From positions 30,040,865 to 30,104,864 of the forward strand of contig NC_092464.1 in assembly GCF_047495875.1 (NCBI RefSeq): 64,000 bases of DNA, in the 5' to 3' direction. Within the stretch, counting starts at the first letter, position 1. Every line of letters starts with the position of its first letter. Source of the stretch: Pithys albifrons albifrons. Lineage: Eukaryota; Chordata; Aves; Passeriformes; Thamnophilidae. The notes beneath the pieces are model-generated. The model saw only the letters and a program-made list of their open reading frames with translations, did not search any database and had not been told where the DNA came from. The translations under genes and the position numbers were made by a program. Below are positions 1-11,265 of this stretch, piece by piece.

Positions 1-589
1 AATAATCCCAGTACTCAGATGCAGTGATGAACAGGAGAATACCCAACCTACGGCTGGAGGCTTCCCACTGCCCATTTCACAGCAGTTTGCAATGCTTACA
101 AGCTCTAGAACAATTTAGCATTACTACAGAGATATTTCTCTTGCTGCTTATTCAAGATTTGCATATAAGTTTGAAATTAAAACAAAGGTTGAGAGTCAAA
201 CGATGCAGTACATACATCCTTTGGCCGTTGCTAGAAATCACTGACAGAACTACTCTCGTATTAGGTGATCATTCTGTATGAAAAGAAAAGGCAAACTATC
301 ATTATGCAATCTACCCTTCAACTAACAAATTGCCAGTTAATTCAATCTCTTACTGACAGTCTCTATGGCAATAACTATTCCCTGTAGAAAATAACATCTG
401 CGGCATTTCAAAGTGTCACCTTCCTCCACCTGACTTCTTTGCTTAATAGGGATTCTGGATCTGTTCTACTTAAAAAAAACCAACATCTCACATTAATACA
501 ATTTCTAGAAAAGTCCTATTTATCAATCATGATTTCATGTTGTACAGTATGAAACACATTGCAGAGTTGCCTTGCTGTACAGTACATAC
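1..589 (-). other. CRPPA: CRPPA intron 2 (5' part, truncated by window edge)
   Basis: This stretch follows the GTATGT splice donor of CRPPA exon 2 at 584-589 and runs off the left edge. I see no further exon, no recognisable interspersed repeat and no RNA gene in it. It is ordinary AT-rich intron sequence. Confidence 0.8.
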
Positions 590-869
590 CCCATGTTCTT
601 TAGCAGCCATAACCACTTTTGAAAGAATATCTTCTTCAACAAATGGCCTCACAGCATCATGGATAATCACTACTTCTGGTTTCTGGAGCAGATGGCTGGA
701 AAATTCCTTCTCTGCAAATACTTTCAGTCCATTAAAAATTGACCGGTGACGAGTTACTCCACCTTCTACTACCATAACTCTTTTGTGGCCATATTTTTCA
801 ATTATAGTCTTCATTGTTGCAATATTTTCAGAAGAGACCACCACAATAATGTCAGATATCCAACTTATC
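590..869 (-). CDS. CRPPA: CRPPA (ISPD) coding exon 2, D-ribitol-5-phosphate cytidylyltransferase
   Basis: CRPPA makes CDP-L-ribitol from CTP and ribitol-5-phosphate in the cytosol. FKTN and FKRP use that product to build the ribitol-phosphate part of the alpha-dystroglycan glycan. The exon encodes residues 48-140, counted from the ATG at 7877. It carries the IspD-family nucleotidyltransferase fold, including the stretch [10 protein letters not shown] (residues 86-95) and the metal-site motif HDAVRPF (117-123). The acceptor TTTCTTCTAG ends at 870 and the donor GTATGT begins at 589. The exon is 280 nt; its first base completes the Arg codon left by exon 1 (AG|G), and it ends in phase 0. Exons 1 and 2 together give exactly 140 codons with no stop. 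The match to vertebrate CRPPA is close along the whole exon. The remaining exons lie beyond the left edge. Confidence 0.95.
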
Positions 870-3800
870 CTAGAAGAAATAGCACAAAACCAGAGAAAGT
901 AGGTATGAATAACTACATAAAAGTAGAGATATATGAAGAAAAGAAAATAGTAACAAAATTTCAAGATGGTAAAATAAAGCATCTCTCAATATACTCAAAT
1001 CCATGTTTTCATACTCCACTCCTAAAGGGAGAGCTGTAACAGAGGATTTCTACCACTACAGGGATAACAACCAATAAAACTGGAGTTCTGGGAAGGCACT
1101 TGCTTCCAACAACCACTTTGCAGAGGGGCATCTTCTAATAACCTTTCCAAAAGCCTTCAAAGCATTTCCTACTCCAGCCTTGCTCCTAGCTTCAAACAAA
1201 ATTTCTAAATCAATCAGTTCCAGTTAGTTAATCAGTTTCCAATAAATTGGTACATCCTGGGACCTGGAATACTCCATGTTCTACAGAAGTACACTGTGCA
1301 CAAACAAATAAGAGGATCTAGAAAAACTCTAAAACAAAGATCACTATGAAGACAGCCATGAGCAATAATTGACAGATTGCTAATGAATGATACTGTAACA
1401 TTTGAGTATTGATGGGAAATATTATACCAGGAGTTTGAAGCAAAAATAAATATATATATATAAACACACAGAAATGTTTCTGCTCCAGTGCTCTAGGAAG
1501 CTAGAATAATGTAAAAACATAGCTGTGCTAGTTAAGAATATCATAATATGAAAGACATATTGTTGGAGAATTTCAGGCTGGTACTGTTGCTTTCAGACTG
1601 GCTCTACACTTGAGGGGTCGTGTAGGGGGAGAATGACCCACAAACCACAAGACTAAAACCAGTCATAAGTGAAGGAAGGCTAAAGTCATACTTGTGTCAA
1701 AGGACCCAAGAATACAAATTTGAGTCACACGTGGCATACTGTACTTAAAAAAATGGAAATACCATACACCAAATCCATTTTAGTGTCTTATTTTTTAAAT
1801 GCTATGTAGAGAACATTAAAAAATACTTTAAAGTGTCTTCACAGATGGCAGGAGTTTTTTAACATGTCAGACAAGAAACTCATCAGATGAGCAATGATTA
1901 AAAAACCCAAAAACCAAAAACTTACTATGTTAAAATCACCCATGTATAACCTACACGTCCAACTAGAGAGAGACAAGTATGATACACCCTCTCAAGTAAA
2001 ACTAGTAAGGCTATTGAAACTCATTTTGCAGGCACAGCAAGAACAAAGGTGCTAAATATTTCCAGTTATAAAAATAACAGTAAGACATTTACAGTTCAGA
2101 ACTACACAGGCTCAAGATACTGATTCCTGCAATAACACAGGAGAAGGCATTGCCTGTCAACCATCCTTACTCCAAAAGCAAAGACATCTGTGATACAAAC
2201 AAGTCCCCCAGAACCACAAGAAACAAGAGCATCTTTCACCTTGCCTATGGCTTGGGTTTTTTGCAATTAAAACTCCATAGAAAACTATTTCAATGGATTT
2301 TAAAATAACTATTAAAAATAAAATAAATGGAAGTGCTATTAGTATTCTTCAAAAGAAAAATATTTGTCCCTGTGTTCATTTTATCATTAACAAAGGCAGA
2401 AAATAACAGCCAAACCACCATATTCTTAGTGCTTTTAAAGTATTGAAGTTCTTCAAATATAACATCTGAAGAAGCCATGTGGTTTCAAGTTTCATTTCAA
2501 CTTGTCACTCACCATAGGATCATCAAAAGGTTTTAAAACCTCTCAAATGAGTTCTGGCATAGTCTTACATTTACCCACAAAACTCAGCATCTCTGCATGA
2601 CTTCAACTTAGAACTAGAGCAAACTAACTGGATTCATCTCAGTTCTTCTTTTGAATATTGAGAGCCAGTCATTTAAATACAGCAAAATCCAAGAAGAGCT
2701 ATTTCACACTAAATGAGAACAAGAACTCTGCACTTCTATTTGCAGAAAGATGATATCCATACACAGTTACCAGAAACGGTGGACATTCTGCACATTCACT
2801 GGTAATTGCATAAGGAGAGCACTGACATTTCCCTTTCTGAAGTCAAAGGAAACAGATTATGAGGCAACTGGGTAGTACACAGTATCATCCAAGAAGAAGG
2901 GAAAACAACAGAAGTAACTGGCCAGCCTGTGATAAATCTCTGCACAGGGTGGGCAGAATGGCCCAAGGCCCCCAGTGGTACAATACACCAAAAAGTGACA
3001 GGATGCGGTCACAGCTCCACCCTGTGTCTGCACAAACACATTGGTAAACTTGAGTATGTCCTCTTTAAACTTATTCCAGACTCATGTTCTACAATTAGAG
3101 CTGGGATTTAGGGATGTAACCTATTCATATGAGAGTATAAAGGTATCCTCTAGATAGATTACGTACCAGAACAGCTCAGGTTTTGTCCCATCAAAACTCA
3201 TGGAAAATACTAATTCAGTAAATATAAATTTTAATCAATAAGGAATGTGCACCACACAGGTGCCTGCTTTTTCAAAGATCTGGTTATGGAAACGTTGCAA
3301 AATGTTTTAATGAGGTAGAAATGTATCAGTATACACTCAATTTAGCAGTAAATGAATTTGGGTTTTTGTCCCTCTATTTGTCACATCCTTTTCTTCAGAA
3401 AGATTTCCTACTGAAATAATAAGCAGAAGCAGTTCAGGACCTGCTCAAATACAATTTAAAAACACCATTTCAATTTTATAACTGTAAAATTAAATCAAGA
3501 CAGCACAAGCTTCAGCAACAATCAGCACGATGCACGAAAAAGATCATACTGTACCCCAACCTGCTTTAACAATACAAAACTCTAGTGCTTCAATTCAGTA
3601 TAGGCTGTAGTTCTGAAGTGGAAAATCAGGTCTGACCAGATGAAAGAAAAATAGCAACCCCAGTTATAATCACTTTACAACTGCCCTAGGAAGACCTCAG
3701 TATCAGTACAAGGAAAATAATGAGGCAGAAAAGGACTATATGTTTATTTCCTGCAACTATCCTTCTCATCATCACCTACAGACAGACCTACTGCCTAGTA

Positions 3801-6800
3801 GAAAATAGCATTGTTTCATTAAATTTCAAACAAAAGAACATTTACAGTAGCTGAGCTAAAACTCAAAGTAAAGGAGCTCACTAACTCAGCAACAGAGTAA
3901 GGTATTATGTGACTTCACAATACAGACTGCAGAAGAAATTATATAAAACAAAACACCTTTGAAATTGTATCACCTAAATGGCCCGGTACAAATGTTACCC
4001 AGGTTTAACCCTCCATCAGTTCAGGGTGGAGCCTGAAATCTGGTGTGAGGCTTAAATACTCATAATCTTTTGCAACTCTCACTGTGCCAGGAACAAACTA
4101 TTCAACAATATAACCCATCAAGACCAGCAAAGCAAGGCCAGGACCAGGCAGTTGCTGCTGAAATGGCTTTAGCAGTGTTAGACAGGACCTTCCACTGCCC
4201 CAGAAACTGCCCAGAGGTGCAAGACAAATCATCATATTACTTCTGCTGATCTTCACTAAATGAGAAAAAGAAGTATCAAAACCAAAATGCATTTGGAGAA
4301 TGCAAACACAACTTCCCTTTTGCTCCATAACAGCTTTGTTATGACTTCATTGGTATATGAAAAAATATATGAACATATGTATCTTTTACATACAAAAATG
4401 GAAGCAGGAAGCTTTTAAGTCTGATATATTAAGGAAGTTTGGAGGATCTCATGTACAGAAGCCATTCATTTTTCCAGAAATAAAATGTTCCTTATGAGTC
4501 AGAGAACATAGCAAAGATACCTCCATAATGTTTGTTATTAATACTTTTAGCTTATAAACTATTTCAAGAATAAGCTAATGATAACTGGAGAAAAAGAACT
4601 ATCACAGTAGATACATTTAACAAAACTGTAATTGTGTGACCTATAGAGCCAGTGAATATGCATAAGCCAACATAGAAAAATACTTGGCAAACAAACTATG
4701 CAAGACATTTCCAAAGAAGTGTTCCTTTGGAGGCTTCATGCAGGTGATTTCTAAGAGACCTCCACCTGTTTTGAGAGACTACATTAAAGCAAACTAAGCT
4801 GTCTGCAATCTTTAAAGAAAATCTTTATTCTGTCAGTAAACATATTAACTCTTCTTTCCTCTTCTATAGCTTCTCCCTGTACTTTCAACAACTGGTAACA
4901 TATAAGCACAGCAAGAATAGCAGCACCTTATTTGTCCCACAATGATTTTAAAAATCAGCCTCCACCTTAGTCTTTTCCTCTCTATAGCTTTAGTAAAATA
5001 ACATGTGCACACATGCAGAGAGCCAAGACTCCTCCCTGTCTCAGAAAAGGAATTAGAAAGGTTCTAATTTAAAAAAACATGCATGCATTTAAAAAAAAAA
5101 TTCAAATCCAGGAAGAACCCTACTAATTGTTACAGAAGTAAAAAAAAAAGAGAAATGCCATTCTTAATCAGTTGAACTTGTTGCAAAAGCCCTCAACAGT
5201 TCAACAAAAGCAGAAACAAATAAAATGGAAAAAACAGACATTTAAGTTCTCTAACATACTGTAATTTTAGAGCCAAGGTAAGACCTGACCTTCCTATCAG
5301 TGCCACTGTACTGGCAATGAAAGCCAATCATTTCTCCTAACCCTAGTTTTGCTCATCTCCTCTCCTAAGGGCATCATCTGTAATTGCTGGCAGGCCCATG
5401 TTCTACACGCTGTCATTCTATGCAACAGGATGCGCTGCTTAATCTATGTCTGCTCTTGTCTTATCTGCCTATTTTTCCACACTGATATTTAGGATTCTCA
5501 CTACTTTCAGCTCAACAGCATAAAAATCTTTTTCTACCAACTTCCAAAATGCACATGCAAAGCAGCTTGCACATCCTTGAACTGCTCATGTTTGTCTATA
5601 TATTACTACATTTTCCCCAGATTAAAAAAAGCTCAAAAACAGTAACAGTAGCTGAGATAACCAGTTCAACAGAAGTTATTACAGGCTAATGGGTCAATGA
5701 TTCATTCAATTACATCAGGTCAACAACGGACATCAGAAGACAGTATCAAGCTAAACACAAAGTCTGCCACTTCTGGGTGACAGACTATGCGACAAACTGG
5801 AGTTCCTCAATATCACATTTTAGCTTTTACATTCTCACAAAGTAGAAAAAAGGCACATCCATTGCAGTTTCAGACCCAGAAGTAATAATGTTAAGATGAA
5901 AGTGAAAGCCATTCAGAGCTTTGGAGTACATTGGTTCCCAGCTCCTCATACACATTTATACCAGTCAACATGCCAATTAAGCAGAGATGGCAGGAAGCTC
6001 TGCCTGTCAGAGCACTGGCAGCAGTTATTGCACTGCAAAGCTAAAGCACATAATTGTTTCTCTCACAATCACCTTAGCTGGACTGCACAATTGAATTCAA
6101 CCTTCTAATTTTTGGAGCTTTAGGACATAAATACAACACTACTGCTCAAAGTACAGTTATTTTCTCAGAGCTTACTGGCAGTAAAAATAAAGATTTTTTC
6201 TTTTGCTTTATTTTCCTGCAAATATAATTTCTTTCCAAACCTCATTCTGTTCTTGTTTACAGGTCTCCAATATACTGAGTGAGGATATTATTCTACTCTG
6301 TAGATTCCCATGACATTTTGGCAGAAATTACCGCTGTGGCAAGCTTTGGATGGGAAGTTTTGCTTACTGATGTGCTTTGTGACTGGTTGCTGCTGAAAAA
6401 TAAATAGCGAAAATAAGCAATATTTCTTTCATAAAGTAACAAGTGACCTGAGGGAAGCCTCTCTGGGTGGATATGGAAAAAGAGTCCATAATTCGCAAGT
6501 TTCCATAAATTCGGAACTTTGGGAGATGCTGGCAATTTCATTTTTCACCAATCTCCACTCCTCCTTTATTCTCCTCATTTATTCTTTCTAAAAATCTAAA
6601 GTTTTGTTTTCCTTCAAGTTACTGCAACACATCCAGAACACACCTGACACTCTGCTCCTACCTGTGGTGTTTCGAGTGACACTAGAAACTTACATTATGT
6701 CAACATTTGACAACAATATATTAACAGTCACATGCCTAAAATTCAACAGCCTTACGAAAAGGAAAAACCTAAGATATCCTATTACTCTTAAATCCATTGC

Positions 6801-7737
6801 TCCAGCATGGAATCACAGAATGTTATGGGTTGAATGGGACCTCAAAGAGCATTTAGTCTCAACCCTCCTGCTACGGGCAGGGACACCTCACACTGGACCA
6901 CGTGGCTGAAGCCCCATCCAGGCTGGCCTTGAGCATGGCCAGGGTTGGAGCACCCACAGCCTCCCTGAGCAATCTGTCCCAGGTTCACCACCCTGAGTCA
7001 AGAATTTCTTCCAAAAAACCTAACCTAAATTTCCCCTCTTTCAATTTGTACCTGTTACTCCTCGTCCTATCACTACAACATAAAGAGAAAAGTTACACGC
7101 ACAGCTTTACGCTACATAAGCTTCCAGTCCAGCAACTTAACTTAAATGAACCTTTTTGCTTTAAAGTTTTAAGGTTCCTGCTGATGCAAGGTGTTTGCCA
7201 TAGCACAATGCAGTGCTATACACCACTGAGGAGTGGCCCTTTCTTCGAGGTCTGTTACAAAGCCCACCCCCAATGGCTGTGCCAGAATAGATCTTTCCGC
7301 AAGGCTGATGGAGAGCAGCACTGTGACTGTCTCCAGCAGCTGTGGTAGGCTCGTAGCTCACTGAACCACTGCAGCTACGGAGACCTTCGAGGCTGACGGG
7401 GCCTGGAGCCGATATTCTGCGGCATCCATGGAATGTGCCACGGCCTCGAGGCACGGGCCGGGCAGGGGCGCGAGCAGAGTCCGGGATGGCAGTGCTGGAG
7501 CCCTGCTGGGCCGGGGAAAGCGCCCAGGCCCCGTCGGCACCTCTGCCCAGCTGAGCAGGCCCAGTCACACTCGCTCCCTGCCCCGCCTGCCGCTCCCCGC
7601 ACGGTCTGACCGGGCGTGGAGGGACCGGGAGACACCGCAACGCAGACCAGACCCGCCCGAGGCGAGGGCAGCGCGGCCCTGCGGAGCCCGGGGCATGGCG
7701 AGGGCCGGCCGGGGGCCGAGCGGCGCCGCCTCGTTAC
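870..7737 (-). other. CRPPA: CRPPA intron 1
   Basis: Bounded by donor GTAACG at 7732-7737 and acceptor TTTCTTCTAG ending at 870. The intron is about 6.9 kb and AT-rich. It holds one CR1 fragment near its 5' end (6810-7077), a short TA microsatellite around 1446-1462 and A-rich runs near 5090 and 5140. I found no other gene or RNA in it. Open frames of 60-100 codons here lack homology and codon structure. Confidence 0.85.
6810..7077 (-). mobile_element. CR1 LINE 3' fragment (minus orientation)
   Basis: The plus strand starts with the complement of a CR1 3' terminus (GAATCACAGAATG) followed by a degraded GGGTTGGAAGGGACC block. The usual CR1 run follows: CCCTGCTACGGGCAGGGACACC, then the segment on the fading of 'GCTTGAGCATGGCC...' type and the closing CCTATCACTACA. 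This is the standard 5'-truncated avian CR1. It lies in CRPPA intron 1 in the same transcriptional sense as CRPPA. Several substitutions indicate an old copy. A target-site duplication is not evident. Confidence 0.92.
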
Positions 7738-8260
7738 CTCTCCATGGCCCGCACCGCGTAGCTGACGAGCGGTCTGCCCTGCACGGCGCAGAACTGCTTA
7801 GGGGTGGTGCCGCCCAGGCGCTCCCCGCTGCCGCCCGCCGGCAGCACGGCCGACACCGACACACCGCGGGGCTCCATCTCCGCTCCGCGCCCCGCAGGAA
7901 CGGCGCGCCCGCCCGCCCGCATGTTTTATTCGCCCGCGACGTCCGCGATACAAAGAATCCAGCGCCCGCCCGCTCGCCTGCCCAGCGCGCACCGGGCCCT
8001 ACTCCGCGCCCGCCCCGCCCTGCGAGAGGCCCCGCAGAGGCGCTCCCGGGCGCGGACAGACCCGCGGAATGCGCCCGGCCCCGGCGGGGCAGCGCCCGGG
8101 GCTCCGGGGCAGAGCACACAGCGGGACAACGGGGGCACCGGAGCGAGGGGCCCTTTAAACGCCCGGCGCGCGGGTGACTCGCGGGGGCGGGGCGGGGCCG
8201 GGCCACGCTGGGGGGCGGTGGCATTCCCGAGATTCGCGGGATTAGCGGGTCAGGGGTTCT
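7380..8260 (-). promoter_or_regulatory. CRPPA: CpG-island promoter of CRPPA
   Basis: This block is very GC- and CpG-rich against an AT-rich background, and it encloses CRPPA exon 1. GC-box (Sp/KLF) motifs of the type GGGGCGGGGC lie around 8183-8200, upstream of the exon. I see no convincing TATA box at a sensible distance, so dispersed CpG-type initiation is likely. The long open frames on both strands here follow from the absence of AT-rich stops and are not genes. A divergent noncoding transcript from the far side is possible but unsupported. Confidence 0.8.
7738..7877 (-). CDS. CRPPA: CRPPA (ISPD) coding exon 1 with start codon
   Basis: Encodes residues 1-46 and the first two bases of codon 47, beginning [16 protein letters not shown]. 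Residues 12-29 hold the CTP-binding signature of IspD-type cytidylyltransferases, [11 protein letters not shown] followed by TPKQF. The donor GTAACG follows directly after GAGAG, and the phase agrees with exon 2. I chose the ATG at 7877 because it has G at -3 and G at +4. An in-frame ATG at 7922 with A at -3 would add 15 Ala/Gly/Arg-rich residues, and a stop codon lies just before it. As I recall, mammalian orthologues have a longer, poorly conserved N-terminus, so either start could be used. The exon lies inside the CpG island. Confidence 0.93.
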
Positions 8261-11245
8261 GTAAGCAGTGTTAAAAGGAAGGGAAGTAGAACACACGCAG
8301 CAATCTTTCTGAGGCATAGATCTGATCAAAAAACCAGCATGGAAAGATGGAAAGAAATTTGTTATGTTCCAGCTGGGCTGCTTTGCCAGTGCCAGGTGTG
8401 GAATGGGGTAAAATGATCATAAGGGCTTGCAGAGGCATCATAAGTAAGTGTCATACAATAGGAGTGAAGAGGTACCTCCTAGCAAAGGCAAGAGTTCACA
8501 GATATCCTTGTTATCTGCAATATCAGGAAAGTCCTGGAAAACTGGACAATGCTGGGACAACATGGATACTTTACATGCAGAGGTGTCTTGACAGTTCTGA
8601 CAACAGAAATCATATCGGCTTGTACCATGCAGTGAAACATATGAGGGTCTGACGGCAAACCTTTTGAATGGAAACATAAAGATATGCCTTCCAGATAATG
8701 ATGTCTCAAAAGCTTCTGTAAGGAGCAAATGTATTATCATGGGCATTGAAGGAAATGGGCATGTAAAAACAAGAGGAAAATGTGTGAATTTCGCAGATTG
8801 CTGGAAAACTTACGTAATGGAGACTCTTCATCAGTGAAGGCATTAGCTAGAAGTTGAACTGTCTTCCTCCTGACAAGTGTTGGTCTCATTGTTTTCAGGG
8901 CTGTTTATCATGTGGGATTTTTTTTTTCAAAAATTCATTGCTCAGAAACTGTGTTTAACTGTTCATATTCTTTTTTAGTGGGTCTTATATTTTCTTTTCT
9001 TGTAAAATATTTTACTACACCTAATTCCTGACTGATGACATAGATTTGTCTGTTATCTCTTCTCAGGACTTCCAGGTTTGCCCTGTGAGTCCCCCCTGTG
9101 CAGACTGCCATCAGTAGAGTATCACTTCTTTATTATCAGATGGCCAAAATGGATTTTTCTTCTTGAGATAGGCACTTCCAGTGTCCAAAGTCATCTTGGA
9201 TTCTACTTTTTTCTTGCAGAAGTTCAACAGAAACATATTCATGGCAGCTTGTTCTGCAACATTCCCATTTTTTTTCTTTTTCAATGTAACAGTCATTCTG
9301 AATTCCTGTCTCAGGTCTTCATGTTTCCATTCATAAAAAGTACAAACATTGGTCAACTCTACCTGATTTTCCAGACCTTTTTATTGTTTGCCTTAGTGTA
9401 AGGAGCAAAATAAGGTCTTCTTAGAGTCCATGGCTCCTCCCACTGTACATCAGTTCTTAGGGATAAGTAAGCAGGATATTCTTGAACACCAACACAACCT
9501 TCAGAACTATTTTCCCCCTCCTTCTTGACACGGTGGTTTTAATGACCCAGCCAAAAAGCACTTTGAAGCTGCTTTTGGCTGCACTTGAATGTCAAATATT
9601 TCAGAAGTTTACATAGTCCCTATGTAGTCAAAAGATTCTTCTCTTGTGTTGGTAGCACCTGTTAGTTTTTCTAGAAGCCTTTCAGTATAGATTTTTGGGG
9701 TCTTGGTTATACTTAACTTTTTACTGCCATTTCTTCTTTTATTTTCTGTTTTCTTAGACAATGATGTGGAAGAAAGAGCATATTTAACATCCTTATCCAT
9801 TTATGCTGTGTTTGACTCTAAGTTAAGAAAACTGGGATTTTGGGGTTTACAACTTTTTAATATTCATTTGTTAATAACATGCAGTGGAGCACAGTGACAT
9901 TTTGCAAATACATAAATTGCCTTCAGTTCCATTTTATTATGCAGTTTGTATTGAGTCAATCTAATATTTTGGTTCATGTGCATATATATTCATGCTCATA
10001 TATAAACATTTAAAGTGGAGTAAAACATAAATTCACACATATTGGAAGAACAATTCTACACAGTTTTTAATTGGGTAGAAAGGGAGAGAGGCAACATTTA
10101 CCTCAAAGCAAGTAAAGAGCAGGCTAATCCATCATTTCTGTGCAGGGGAATGACATCTGAAACCACAGCAGTACTTTGCCATTATGCAGTAAATATGCCA
10201 ATCATATGTTTGAAAAGTGGGGGGTTTTCTTTTTTTAATTGAAGAAAGAAGATATATACAAATTGGAATCAAATTACAGTAGTGAAATTCACCTGAAAAT
10301 TTGAATGCTGGGGAAAAAAATCATCTGTATCTATCACTGACATTCATAGTAGGGTTTTCAGAAAACATTACGTTATTGGGTGGTAGAAATCATTCTGAAA
10401 CGTTTTTGTGAAAAATTAGTAAAAGAATAAAATTTCTTAATTTGAAATTTCAGTTGAGTCTTCTGTAGATGTGTTATAAAATAACTGAGAAATCATCCTT
10501 TATCAGAGTAAATTTTAAGCTCTTGAAGCATTTTATTTTTAATACAGGCAAAATAAGATGACTTTGCCTTTTCTTGACAAGCAGCAAGTTTCATTATTGT
10601 GTGTGTTTTAAAGGAAAATGCATACAATCAAGGAACATTTTGCAAGTTAAAGTGAATTGTAAAAGCAAGTGCAAGATCCGTAAAAGACAGCATAAAGCTA
10701 CAACTATTTTAAATCTGAAAGCCATTCTTCAAGCTAACACAGTACCCACAGCATTCTGAGCAGTGGTGCAGGCTTTTAACCTGAACCTTGTGTTTGCAGG
10801 CTTATATTTCACTAATTTTATCCAGATACATAAATTATTACTTCAGTGGTGGCAAGCCATAAAATCCAGAGCTGTAAAGATGCAAGTGGAATGCCCATTG
10901 TATTTAGAGAGGTTTTCTGTTCAAGTAGGATAGCAGTCTTGGCTCTCTTGAAGTCACCAGTAACTGTCTCTAACTGTTGAAGTCACTGTTCACAGGAATA
11001 GACACAGGCCCTTTGCATATCTACAAAGATTTGAAAGTCCCCCAAAAGACAGAATTTCAGTTTTTATCTTGCATATCTGTTGCCATTTGTAGCACTTTAT
11101 ACAAGATCTCAGTCTTAAGCTTCATGGAAACCATAGCCTGAGCATTGTTTCCAGATATTTTATTTCAGTTCTGGTCACAAGAAAAAACAATCATGTGATG
11201 GTTTTATTTTATGCTCTTCACAATCTTTTACTTGTTGCCTGAGAT

Positions 11246-11265
11246 GGCTGATCAGCTGATCAGCC
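11246..11265. repeat. 20-bp perfect palindrome
   Basis: The sequence GGCTGATCAGCTGATCAGCC equals its own reverse complement with no spacer. It contains two TGATCA sites around a central CAGCTG E-box. No function is assigned. Confidence 0.9.

Noticed and set aside
7428..8329. Long open frames (up to 254 codons) on both strands of the CRPPA CpG island
   Set aside because: GC-rich sequence has few stop codons. The products are Arg/Ala/Pro/Gly-rich with no domain, and only the short CRPPA exon has family homology.
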